From: Micromonospora gifhornensis | GTDB taxonomy: Bacteria > Actinomycetota > Actinomycetes > Mycobacteriales > Micromonosporaceae | Direction of reading: 5' to 3' | Length of the DNA stretch: 64,000 nt | Assembly: GCF_016863515.1 (NCBI RefSeq) | Contig: NZ_BOPA01000034.1 | Location: 1-64,000, forward strand | Shown here: positions 28,901 through 36,358 of the stretch, one piece after another | Layout: each line of letters starts with the position of its first letter | Position numbering within the stretch: the first letter of the stretch is position 1 | The notes under the pieces: model-generated | The model's database searches: none | What the model was told of the DNA's origin: nothing | What the model saw: only the letters and a program-made list of their open reading frames with translations | Translations under genes and position numbers: made by a program

Positions 28901-30172
28901 CGCCTGCGCGTTCGCATAGGCCGCCGCCGCATCCTGCGCCTCCTGGCGCAGCGTCGCCAACCGCATCGGCAGGGCGGGGTCGATCACGGGCAGCGGCGCG
29001 GCGAGCACGTCGGCGAGGGCGCGCAGTTCGTCCGGGGATAGCCGTGTCGCTGCCTCCACCGGGGTGTCCGTCGGGGCGTTGCGCAGGTGGGTGGTCAGGG
29101 CGATCTGGGCCTGGGACAGCTCGCGGTGCGCCGCCTGCACCTCGGGGCGCGGCTCCAGGTCGCCCTCCGGGTGATCGGGCAGCGCTTCGATCTCGGCCTG
29201 CAGGTCCGCTGCCGACGGTCCCGGGGGCAGCGGCGCGACGTCGATGCCGGCCTCGAACGCGCCGAGAACCGCGGCGGTGGACCGGACCTTGTCCTCGTCG
29301 ACGGTGAGGTCCGCCTCGGACGATCGAGCGAGTTCGGTCAGGTGGTCTACGGCCTGCTCCACCCGTGCCCGCAGCACGTAGACGTTCTGCCAGCGTAGGA
29401 GACGGTCAGCGAGCTCCAGATCCTCGCGTGCCCGGCGGAGTGGGACGCCGATGCGCTGCCGTTCGACGATCACCTCCGTCAAGCGGATCAGGTCGTCGCG
29501 GCGGGTGGCGGTGACGGCGCGGGCCTTCTCGAGTTCCATGCGCCTGGCCCGCAACGGCCGGTTGCCGACGGAGTCGGACCCGACCCAGTCGCGGCGGTGG
29601 CTGGCCAGCCAGGTGAGGGCACTGTCGGCGGTGGCGTCGGCCGCCTGCGTCGTGGCCGCCCGCTCGAGTAACTCCTGCAGCTCGCCCGCATCGTTGCAGA
29701 CCCTCAGGATGTCCGCCTGGCCGGTGAAGATGGTGGCCCGCGCCGAGTCGCGGTTGAGGCCGAGCAGCCGGGTGCCGTCGAGCGTCCCCTCCGTGGTGAG
29801 TTCGATGCCGAGACGCCGCTGCAACTCGCTCAGCGTGACTGGCCGACGGGTCGAGGCGTCGACGATGCGTGCCTCGCCCTTGACCAGGTCGTGCTCCAAG
29901 GCCAGCGTCAGGCCGTTGTCGAGCGTCACGGTGACGCCAGCGCTCCATCGCGATCCCGCCCACGGCTTGTGCCGCTTGGCGAACTCCGCCTGAGTGGCGG
30001 TGCCACGGCCACGCATGCGGCGGCGTCCGGCGAGGCCCGCGTACGTCGCGGCGAACCAGGACGACTTGCCCGCCTCGTTGGGGCCATGGACAACGTTCAG
30101 CCCCGGCGCCAAGTCGAGGGTCTCACTGCGGAACGGACCGAACGCGACGGCCCGCACAGAATCGATACGCAC
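25925..30172 (-). CDS. SbcC/SMC-like ATPase with internal repeats and membrane hairpin
   Basis: This 1415-residue protein has an ABC-type head split between the ends: N-terminal Walker A GPNEAGKSS (residues 30-38), C-terminal signature LSQGTTEQLFLLLR and Walker B LILDDVTTQ near 1350. Between them are coiled coil, five tandem 60-residue units (403-702), two adjacent hydrophobic segments (about 724-765) that look like a membrane hairpin, and five 35-residue Pro-rich units (from about 807). Membrane segments and Pro-rich repeats are not features of housekeeping SbcC. The GTG start lies 3 nt after the stop of the SbcD-like gene, so the two form an operon. By family it should bind DNA ends or bridge DNA in an ATP-dependent way; a membrane-anchored version could scan incoming DNA, which is speculation. 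Confidence 0.85.
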   Translation of the reverse strand: MRIDSVRAVAFGPFRSETLDLAPGLNVVHGPNEAGKSSWFAATYAGLAGRRRMRGRGTATQAEFAKRHKPWAGSRWSAGVTVTLDNGLTLALEHDLVKGEARIVDASTRRPVTLSELQRRLGIELTTEGTLDGTRLLGLNRDSARATIFTGQADILRVCNDAGELQELLERAATTQAADATADSALTWLASHRRDWVGSDSVGNRPLRARRMELEKARAVTATRRDDLIRLTEVIVERQRIGVPLRRAREDLELADRLLRWQNVYVLRARVEQAVDHLTELARSSEADLTVDEDKVRSTAAVLGAFEAGIDVAPLPPGPSAADLQAEIEALPDHPEGDLEPRPEVQAAHRELSQAQIALTTHLRNAPTDTPVEAATRLSPDELRALADVLAAPLPVIDPALPMRLATLRQEAQDAAAAYANAQAEYQAATARNDERLRAHAEVVDGHDRVLAEFERAKARLTVEFEALRQVAEEAAVAYASAKAAYDSVVRQKEEKQRTYDEAVELHTEALADFERVRAERAAEYAALQAQAEEADAAFVRAQAAYDAAIRRNEEKRRSHAEAVEAHQLAVAEFERVKAEQTAEYEALRREAEEAAVAYAGAKAAFDAVVRQNDEKQRAHQTAVQAHAQALAAFERTRNERTAEFESLQRQAQDAAATYAQAQSAYEAAARRNDEKVRAHAAAVDAHMRATATFEHAQAGRAARGQAQQRQAEQSAAAARRRSPGLLSAGAALLAAGIVLSVANVVLPGSLLAIVGGAVLVMGFLTGRTPAATAHPADDSDPGPTAPVPPAPPRLEEVTRPVPPTSDPRLVELQIELTVPAPVAPTPPTIEQVEPPAVPVPNPRLAELQRLLTAQAPTPPVPPVPDEVEPPVAPVVNPRLTELQVELKAQAPVAPVPPVLEDVEPPVAATPDPRLAELQDLLKKQAPAPPPAPVLEVVQPPVAPKPDPRLTEVQAELMAQETALRQHQERVADARSRLVAAQLDPDPVTLRQLARAIDDADAARERARMHAEKAADSRAMRDDALRLLAEALGREIPPEVTDDVVDEVMQDFETYLAACRQRAAVAQRAARRPDLIAAHEQRQQVESAHATAVAERKRQSVAVCELADELGVGATSVTQAIRQLRLWERDQEAKREALAERRSLAARLDQVLAGRDLADWQAELASLVENAGPEPETRPADLDQFRAEAARRHQMVIGRAGQLEGQQQQLSQALGSVAEAIEHEADAERAADQVATLAACIDAATAQLKLAKERAHASIAPALEARMRPWLPRVTSGRYLDVAVEPSTLTMQVTEANGAIRQATLLSQGTTEQLFLLLRVTLSQVLSGGTESAPLILDDVTTQSDRDRKLAIMELLHEISAEHQVVMFTQEREVITWAETHLEVERDKLTALPAPGQREDLGAYTARTRPRAVTN
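25935..25960. terminator. Terminator-like hairpin at the 3' end of the SMC-like gene
   Basis: ACCGCCCGG (25935-25943) and CCGGGCGGT (25952-25960) form a perfect 9-bp stem with an 8-nt loop. The stem lies within the last codons of the minus-strand gene. It could act as a terminator in either direction between the convergent units. There is no clear T-tract. Confidence 0.35.
27287..27754 (-). repeat. Five 105-bp tandem units (Pro-rich, 35 residues each)
   Basis: Inside the SMC-like gene the motif DPRL/NPRL-x-ELQ recurs at residues 807, 842, 877, 912 and 947, exactly 35 residues apart. It is followed each time by a Pro/Ala-rich stretch and an (E/D)VEPP-like motif. In DNA terms this is a degenerate 105-bp repeat. 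The period is exact and therefore in frame. Confidence 0.85.
28067..28966 (-). repeat. Five 180-bp tandem units (coiled coil, 60 residues each)
   Basis: Residues 403-702 of the SMC-like protein form five 60-residue units starting at 403, 463, 523, 583 and 643. Each runs approximately as AEYEALR, EEAAVAYA, AKAAYD, RNDEKxRAH, AVxAH, and AEFER. The unit length is exact with no indels, suggesting recent amplification or strong register constraint in the coiled coil. Such an array may vary in copy number between strains. Confidence 0.88.
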
Positions 30173-30175
30173 AGG

Positions 30176-31168
30176 TCAGGCTCCCTGGGTGTTCGCGTCG
30201 AGGGCGGCCAACCCCAGGGCAGTGCTCTGGTGGCGCTCCAACTCGTTCGTACGAATGTCGGCCATCGCCCGCAGGAACTCCGCCCGGGCGCCGCGATCGC
30301 TCGAATCCGGCGTTGTGCGGCCGTAGATCAGCGGGTCCAGGTCGACGACGACCCCCGGAGGTAGTTCGGGACCGCCGAAACCGGGCAACAGCACCGGGGG
30401 CGCGAGCGTTCCGGTGAGCCGCAGCAGCAGCGGGCCTTCGGCTTTCAGCGCACTGTCGATGCTCGCGGCGAGCGCGTCGGTGGTCTGCAGCCGGGTCACG
30501 TCGATCTCCACCAGCCGGCCCGGCTGGGCGGGCAGATCCACCCGCTCCGCAGGCCGGTTGGGGTCGTCGCCGTCGACGATCAACGCGTAGCCACCGGCAG
30601 CGCGCGGGTCATGGACGAGGTCCGGGATCGTCAGGATCTTTTCCGTCATCACCGTGCCAGTCGTGACATGCAGATCGTCGTGGCGGGTGCTCAGCCGGTG
30701 GAGGTCCGCCTCACCCATTTCCGCCCGGACGAGCATGCGCGGGCCAGCCGCATCGGGAACTCGTGGTGAGTAGCCGACCGGGGAGGTCCATGCGCTCGCC
30801 CAGACCAACGGAACCGTCGGGCTGGGCTCGTACTCCGCCGCCGACCAGATGTAGGTATTGGGGGACCAGTCCTGGAAGCCGTACGGTCCGGGACCCCCGA
30901 TCCAGTCGGAGCGTCCTGGTGCGATCAGGATATCGCCGCGGAAGGCGCCGAGAACCTTGGCGGCATAGTCGACAGTCGCCGGCACCGCCGTGGCCCGGTC
31001 CAGCAGATCCCCAGCGATCACAAGGGTGCCGACGTTGCGGCGGTGGGCCTCATCGACGACACGGGCCAGGACCTCGCGCGACCACTGTCGTAGTGTGACG
31101 CCGTACGGGCCGCCCAGCTGACTCCAGGCTCGGTCCAGATGCACTCCCGCGACGATCATGAGATCCAA
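30176..31168 (-). CDS. SbcD-like metallophosphoesterase-fold protein, active site degenerate
   Basis: This 330-residue protein occupies the SbcD position upstream of the SbcC-like gene and keeps the GDLLDRA motif (VIAGDLLDRAT, about residues 47-57). Other metallophosphoesterase motifs are altered: the first DxH reads GVH (VAGVHLD, residues 7-13), the GNHD motif reads GRSD (about 80-83), and no GHxH-type motif is visible later. With most metal ligands gone it is unlikely to be an active nuclease and may be a structural partner of the ATPase. The start is ATG 31168; the gene is divergent from the SNF2 helicase with 61 bp between them. Assignment to SbcD rests on the GD motif, the fold-like N-terminus and the operon. 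Confidence 0.7.
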   Translation of the reverse strand: MDLMIVAGVHLDRAWSQLGGPYGVTLRQWSREVLARVVDEAHRRNVGTLVIAGDLLDRATAVPATVDYAAKVLGAFRGDILIAPGRSDWIGGPGPYGFQDWSPNTYIWSAAEYEPSPTVPLVWASAWTSPVGYSPRVPDAAGPRMLVRAEMGEADLHRLSTRHDDLHVTTGTVMTEKILTIPDLVHDPRAAGGYALIVDGDDPNRPAERVDLPAQPGRLVEIDVTRLQTTDALAASIDSALKAEGPLLLRLTGTLAPPVLLPGFGGPELPPGVVVDLDPLIYGRTTPDSSDRGARAEFLRAMADIRTNELERHQSTALGLAALDANTQGA

Positions 31169-31229
31169 GGAGCGTCTCCTTCACCCCGACGGTGTTTGTA
31201 TGCTCTTGCCGAAATCATGACAGGGCGAT

Positions 31230-34145
31230 GTGCGGAGGATCATGGCGGGCCTTCGACTATCTTCTCAGACCCGAGTGCACGGACTCGTGGCGGGCGAATT
31301 GGTGGAAATCGTCGAATGGACTCCGGTCGGCTCTGGGGTATTCGTACGATTCCGTGACGATCTCGGTCTTGAGTCGACGCGCATGCTTTCCGAGGAGGAC
31401 CTGGCCGCCATCGTGCCGGAGGGAAGCAGGGGGCCCACTCTGGACGCCGCGCCCGATGCCTTCTGGCTCGCCGTCGAGGCACTGCGACTGCGGCACGCGC
31501 ACCTGCTCAATCCGCTGCTCGCAGTGTCCTCGTCGCACGTCGAGGCGCTACCTCACCAGGTGCAGGCCGTCTATGATCATCTGCTGCGCAAGCATCCGCA
31601 GCGTTTCCTCCTCGCGGATGACCCAGGGGCCGGCAAAACGATCATGGCCGGGCTGTTCATCAAGGAGGCGTTGGCGCGTGACTGGGTACGTCGTTGTCTG
31701 ATCGTGGTTCCTGGCGGCCTCGCCGAGCAGTGGCAGGAGGAGTTGACCGACAAGTTCGCGCTCCACTTCGAAATCTTCGAAACGTCCCTCATCGGTGGCC
31801 GGCGGCCCGACGACGATCCTTTGCGGGAGCATCCTTTCCTTATCGCCCGCTTGGACCAGTTCTCCCGCAATCCGCGACTTATCGAACTGGTCACCAACTC
31901 GAACAAGTCGCGCTACGACTTGGCGATCTTTGACGAGGCGCACAAGCTGTCGGTGCAGGCGTGGGGCAGAAGGGTCGACAAATCCAAGCGGTTCCAGTTC
32001 GCCGAGGCCGTTCGGGAGGCGACAGCGGCCACACTGCTCATGACGGCCACCCCGCACAACGGCAAGGACGCCGAATACCAGCATTTTCTGTCCCTGTTGC
32101 GGCCCGCGGGCCAGGACCGCTACATCGCCGACGCGGCACGCGACGGACTCATGCGCCGCCTGGTCAAGGAGCAGTTGGTCCACCTGGACGGGTCGCGGCT
32201 GTTCCCGGAGCGCCGAGCCAGCACCGTGGCGTACCGGCTCACACCGCCGGAGCGCGACCTCTACGAGGAGGTCAGCGACTACGTCCGCGAGGAGATGAAC
32301 AAAGTCTCGGGCGACGATACGAAGCGCAGCGTCGGCTTCGCACTGCTCATCCTTCAGCGCCGGCTGGCCTCCTCACCCGAGGCCATCCTTCGGTCGCTCG
32401 AGCGGCGTCACGCCCGGCTACAGAGCGAGGCTGCCCGCGTGCAGGCCGCCGACCGCCGGCTCGCCGAGTCTCTCGCCGCAAGCCTGGGCCTGCAGCCGGA
32501 GGATCCGGACGAACTGAGCGCCGAGGAGGCCGAGAAGTACGAGGACGACGTGGTCTCGGTGGCCACCGCTGCGCGTACGCTCGGCGAACTCGAGACCGAG
32601 ATCCTGATCCTCGAACGACTCGTCCAGAGGGCGCAGACCGTGCGCGAGATGGGCGTCGACGCCAAATGGGAGGCGCTGGCCGACCTGCTCACAAGCGACG
32701 AGATGTACGACGCGGCCAGCCAGCGCCGCAAGATCGTCATCTTCACCGAACATCGCGACACACTGGAATACCTCGAGCAGCGTCTGTTCGAGCTCCTGCC
32801 CGCAGACACCGACATCCAGGTAATCCACGGCCTGATCTCGCGAGCCGACCGGCGGGTTGCCCAGGTCCGTTTCACCCAGGAGGCCAACAGCTCCATCCTG
32901 ATCGCGACCGATGCCGCAGGTGAAGGCGTCAATCTCCAGGTTGCCCACCTGATGGTCAACTACGACATCCCGTGGAATCCCAACCGACTCGAGCAGCGGT
33001 TCGGCCGGATCCACCGCATCGGCCAGCGTCACACCTGCCACCTCTGGAATCTGGTCGCGGTCGACACCCGCGAGGGTGACGTGTTCGAGACCCTGCTCGC
33101 CAAGCTGGAAGTCCAACGGGAGGCCCTGGGCGACCAGGTGTTCGACGTGCTCGGCCAGGTGCTCACCGACGCCAACCTCGGCCAACTGCTCTCCCGGGCG
33201 TTGACGGGGACGACTCATGGCGAGATCGAGTCGGCCCTCGACCAGGTGTCCAGCGGCCTGGAAGCGGCCGTGCGGCAGCGGGCCGCCACGACGAGCACCC
33301 TCACACCGACGGAACTCACCGCACTACGCAAGGCCATGGAACAGGCCAGGGCTTCCAGCTTTCAGCCCGATGTCGTGCGTGACTTCACCCTCCGCTCGTT
33401 CGCCACCTTCCACGGCGACATCACTCACCTCGGCTCGGTGTGGCGGGTCGCCCACGTACCCGAACGGCTACGCACGCTGTTCGGCTCCTCGCTCTCGACT
33501 CGCTACAACGCGGTCACGTTCGACCGCGCCGAGGGCCCCATCATGAGGCTCGAACCTCCGGAGCTCATCTCGCCAGGGCATCCCCTGCTGGGCGCGCTGA
33601 TACAGGCCACCGACCAGGAGCATGGGAACGCCCTGACACAGGGGATCGTTCTCGAGGACGACCGCGAAGACGACGACTACACGTTGCTGACTTTCGTGGC
33701 GCCTGACTCCGTCTCCACATACAAGATCTACGCTGACGGCACCCAGCAGGCCGCGAACCTCGCGCTCTACACCGACCTCCAGGTGGACCGACCCGGCGCG
33801 CCAGACGAGGTCGCCGCAGCGCAGGAGGCGATCGCCGCTCTTGAGCCACATCTCACCGGCGCCCGTGTCGCCGCAGTCGCCTACGTGCGGGGCACGGCAG
33901 ATGCGCGGACAGGCGAAGCCTGGCGTACGGCACGCCGACGACTACGCGATGAGTTGATCGCCTTCGGCGAGGTGCCGGTCGATGCCCTGCCCGGCCAGGG
34001 GTGGGATTTCATGACCGGCGACGACAAGATCAATTTCTGGGCGGCGGTCCCTGCATCGAGCCAGGCCCAACGCCGCCGCTCCGAGCGACACGCAGCGGCG
34101 AACGTCGGCGCAGCCCAATACACACTGCGCATCATCCAGACGTAG
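31230..34145 (+). CDS. RapA/HepA-type SNF2 helicase
   Basis: This 971-residue SNF2-family ATPase has Walker A in LLADDPGAGKTIMAG (about residue 130), a DEAH box in AIFDEAHKLS (about 233), TATPHNG (about 272), and the C-terminal lobe ATDAAGEGVNLQ and RFGRIHRIGQR (about 560-600). The motifs parallel DrmD, but the N-terminus and C-terminal third differ, so it is not a second drmD. GTG 31230 and ATG 31242 are both possible starts; GGAGG at 31234-31238 precedes the ATG closely. It is divergent from the SbcD/SbcC-like pair, and all three probably form one module. DNA translocases of this kind recur in defence loci; the specific role is unknown. Confidence 0.85.
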   Translation: MRRIMAGLRLSSQTRVHGLVAGELVEIVEWTPVGSGVFVRFRDDLGLESTRMLSEEDLAAIVPEGSRGPTLDAAPDAFWLAVEALRLRHAHLLNPLLAVSSSHVEALPHQVQAVYDHLLRKHPQRFLLADDPGAGKTIMAGLFIKEALARDWVRRCLIVVPGGLAEQWQEELTDKFALHFEIFETSLIGGRRPDDDPLREHPFLIARLDQFSRNPRLIELVTNSNKSRYDLAIFDEAHKLSVQAWGRRVDKSKRFQFAEAVREATAATLLMTATPHNGKDAEYQHFLSLLRPAGQDRYIADAARDGLMRRLVKEQLVHLDGSRLFPERRASTVAYRLTPPERDLYEEVSDYVREEMNKVSGDDTKRSVGFALLILQRRLASSPEAILRSLERRHARLQSEAARVQAADRRLAESLAASLGLQPEDPDELSAEEAEKYEDDVVSVATAARTLGELETEILILERLVQRAQTVREMGVDAKWEALADLLTSDEMYDAASQRRKIVIFTEHRDTLEYLEQRLFELLPADTDIQVIHGLISRADRRVAQVRFTQEANSSILIATDAAGEGVNLQVAHLMVNYDIPWNPNRLEQRFGRIHRIGQRHTCHLWNLVAVDTREGDVFETLLAKLEVQREALGDQVFDVLGQVLTDANLGQLLSRALTGTTHGEIESALDQVSSGLEAAVRQRAATTSTLTPTELTALRKAMEQARASSFQPDVVRDFTLRSFATFHGDITHLGSVWRVAHVPERLRTLFGSSLSTRYNAVTFDRAEGPIMRLEPPELISPGHPLLGALIQATDQEHGNALTQGIVLEDDREDDDYTLLTFVAPDSVSTYKIYADGTQQAANLALYTDLQVDRPGAPDEVAAAQEAIAALEPHLTGARVAAVAYVRGTADARTGEAWRTARRRLRDELIAFGEVPVDALPGQGWDFMTGDDKINFWAAVPASSQAQRRRSERHAAANVGAAQYTLRIIQT

Positions 34146-34451
34146 CGGTCGCGCGTGCTCCTGCGGCGGCCGCCATCCGGGGGCCTGACCTGATGGGAGG
34201 TGGGCGCCGCCTCCGTCGCGTCGGGCGGGCCGAGCCATCGCCTCCAGCGCCTGCGCGAACGCCTGCCGATCGGGCTCCGGGTCGCCTGGCCTGCTGCGGC
34301 GAGCGTGAACTCATCGAACTGGACCACCACCAACACCAGGCGGCCCTGGGTCGTCTCGGGTGGTGGACGAGAAGACACCGAGACGGCGGGTGCGTCGGCC
34401 GGTCCCGCCCGGCAGCACCTGCAGGGCGGGGCTGGTCCGTCCTGGGACGGC
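34146..34451. other. Intergenic region, nothing recognised
   Basis: These 306 bases separate the SNF2 helicase from the convergent beta-lactamase-like gene. Several short frames are open on both strands because of the high GC, but none has a ribosome-binding site or recognisable product. No strong hairpin is visible. Confidence 0.5.
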
Positions 34452-35588
34452 TCAGCGGGCCCAGATGCGCAGGCAGGCGGTCATGATGCGGAATGGCAGG
34501 CTGCGGGCCTCGGTCTGGTCGACGGTGCCGGCCAGGTGCAGGTCGAGTTCCGGGCAGGTGAACAGCCAGGTGCCGGTCGATCCTGAGTGCCCGACCAGCG
34601 TCACCGGCTTGGGTAGTGGCGACATCAGCCGATTGACCTTGAAGAACATGGTGCCCAGGCCGTAGCGCAGCACCGGGGCGTTGCTCAGTCGGTTGCGGCG
34701 TTCGGTCAGCAGGTGCCGCGTATTCGGATCGGCGAAGGGCTCACCGGCCACGAGTGCCCGCTCGAAGGCGAGGAGATCCCTGGTGGTGCTGAACAGGTCG
34801 TCGGCCGAAGCGATGACCTTGTCCACCTCCACGCGGCGCCGACGGATGTGCAGGGGCAGGGGCGCGGGGAGAGCCGGGTCGGCGGGCTGGGCGGCGGGAT
34901 GCCAGGTGCCGGTGAGGCCGAGCGGGCCGGTGATGCGGTCGGCGAGCAGGTCGGGGAAGGTGCGGCCGGTGACCGCCTCCAGGATCCGGAGCAGCAACTG
35001 GTAGCCCGTGTCGGAGTAGCGTGCCCGCTGCCTGGGGGCATTGAGGTCCTGCGGGTCGAAGTGGGGGCGCTGCTGGTTGCGGGTGATGTCGAGGACGTCG
35101 TCGAAGGTCCAGGCGATGTCCTGTCCGGCACGTATCTGCCGGTAGAGGCTGGGCTCGCCGCGGCGTCGTTCGAGGAAGTCCGGCAGCCCGGAGGTGTGGC
35201 TGGCCAGGTGGCGTACGGTGATCTGTGCCGTCCGGTCCACGCCGCGCCGTACGTGCAGCCCGGTGGTGACGGACGCGGGCAGGTAGGTGGAGATCGGGGC
35301 GTCCAGGTCGAGTTCGCCGCGCTCATGGGCCTGTAGGACCAGCGTGACGATGAACCGCTTGGTGATCGAGGCGATGAAGAACGGCGCCTCGGGGCGTACC
35401 TGCGGCTCGGTGGTGTCCTCCGGACCCGATGCGCCGGCCCAGTGGCGCTGCCCGTCGGCGCTGGACACGGCGAGGCTGACGTGGTGCAGCCCGCGCTTGG
35501 CGCTCAGCTTCTGCACGAGCCGGGTCAGGCCGGCGTCGACCTCGCTGGTCACCTGATTGCCGGACTGCTGCTGGGAGATGCTTGGCAT
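34452..35588 (-). CDS. Serine hydrolase, class C beta-lactamase / DD-peptidase fold
   Basis: This 378-residue member of the beta-lactamase family has nucleophile motif SITK (SxxK, about residue 74), YSD in the YxN position (RYSDTGY), and HSGSTG corresponding to the KTG/HxG motif near the C-terminus. No signal peptide is evident, so it is probably a cytoplasmic esterase or peptidase and not a resistance enzyme. ATG 35588 was chosen over an upstream frame start because the upstream codons overlap the operator at 35596-35614. It is divergent from a PadR regulator 53 bp away, which most likely represses it. Confidence 0.85.
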   Translation of the reverse strand: MPSISQQQSGNQVTSEVDAGLTRLVQKLSAKRGLHHVSLAVSSADGQRHWAGASGPEDTTEPQVRPEAPFFIASITKRFIVTLVLQAHERGELDLDAPISTYLPASVTTGLHVRRGVDRTAQITVRHLASHTSGLPDFLERRRGEPSLYRQIRAGQDIAWTFDDVLDITRNQQRPHFDPQDLNAPRQRARYSDTGYQLLLRILEAVTGRTFPDLLADRITGPLGLTGTWHPAAQPADPALPAPLPLHIRRRRVEVDKVIASADDLFSTTRDLLAFERALVAGEPFADPNTRHLLTERRNRLSNAPVLRYGLGTMFFKVNRLMSPLPKPVTLVGHSGSTGTWLFTCPELDLHLAGTVDQTEARSLPFRIMTACLRIWAR

Positions 35589-35595
35589 GGCAATA

Positions 35596-35614
35596 TGTCT
35601 ACTAGACATGTCTA
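35596..35614. promoter_or_regulatory. PadR operator with three alternating half-sites
   Basis: TGTCTA-C-TAGACA-TGTCTA at 35596-35614 holds two overlapping perfect palindromes: TGTCTACTAGACA (35596-35608) and TAGACATGTCTA (35603-35614). It lies in the 53-bp gap between the divergent hydrolase and PadR genes, 7 bp from the hydrolase start codon. This is the expected place for autoregulatory PadR binding. Confidence 0.75.
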
Positions 35615-35641
35615 AGAGAGTCAACCGGGTAGGATCGCGAT

Positions 35642-36181
35642 GTGGCACACGTGATCCTGGGCCTGCTGCTGCTCGCCCCGCAGAGCCTGTACGACCTGAT
35701 CAAGAGCTTCGAAGCAGGCGTCGCGCTCTTCTACAGCGCCAGCTCAGGCAGCATCAAACGCGCCCTCGACGGGTTGCTCGACAAAGGGCTGATCGAGGTC
35801 GCGAGCACCGAACCCGGCGGACGCGGCAAGAAGATCTACCGAGTCACCGAGGCGGGCCGGCAGGAGTTCCACCGTTGGATGACGGGTGAACTCAGCGGCG
35901 CGGACCTGGAGACGGCGGCGCTGTCCCGGCTGTACTTCCTGGGCCTGCTCGACCCGACGGATCGCGTAGCGGTGCTGCGGCGCATCCAGGAGCGGACCGC
36001 AGCTCATCTCGCCCAGCTCACCGCGCTCAAGAAGCGCATCGACACGATCGAGGTGCCGGCGGAGTTCCGCGACGTGGCGGTGTATCAGCGCGCGACCCTG
36101 GACTACGGGATCTCCTCGGGACAGCACGCCCTGACCTGGTTCGGTGATCTCGCCGATCGGGGTGAACCGCAGGCCCGGTGA
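35642..36181 (+). CDS. PadR-family transcriptional regulator
   Basis: This 179-residue protein has an N-terminal winged helix (HVILGLLLLAPQSLYDLIKS, then GSIKRALDGLLDKGLIE and the wing GRGKKIYRVTEAGR) and a helical C-terminal dimerisation domain (Vir family-like). GTG 35642 follows GGGTAGGA at 35627-35634 with about 7 nt spacing. An ATG two bases earlier is out of frame. It should repress the divergent hydrolase and itself through the TGTCTA palindromes. The ligand is unknown. Confidence 0.88.
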   Translation: MAHVILGLLLLAPQSLYDLIKSFEAGVALFYSASSGSIKRALDGLLDKGLIEVASTEPGGRGKKIYRVTEAGRQEFHRWMTGELSGADLETAALSRLYFLGLLDPTDRVAVLRRIQERTAAHLAQLTALKKRIDTIEVPAEFRDVAVYQRATLDYGISSGQHALTWFGDLADRGEPQAR

Positions 36182-36358
36182 GGTCCGCTGCGACCGGGGG
36201 GTTCCCTCAAGACAACGCCGCCGCGCTCTGACCTGCTTCCTGGGTGCGCAGCTGACCATGCCGCGGGCCCGTCGATCCGTCATCCCTAACTGCCCGACAC
36301 GACGAGTGTGGTGGTGATCCTCAGGCCGCTAACGTGCGTAGCGCGGGAGGTGGTCGGT

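Noticed and set aside
31230..34145. The SNF2 helicase as a second drmD.
   Set aside because: Helicase motifs are shared across the RapA/HepA group, but the N- and C-terminal regions do not align by eye with DrmD, and no other drm gene is adjacent.
34452..35588. The beta-lactamase-fold gene as an antibiotic-resistance determinant.
   Set aside because: No export signal is visible and the motifs fit the broad class C/esterase group; nothing shows drug hydrolysis.
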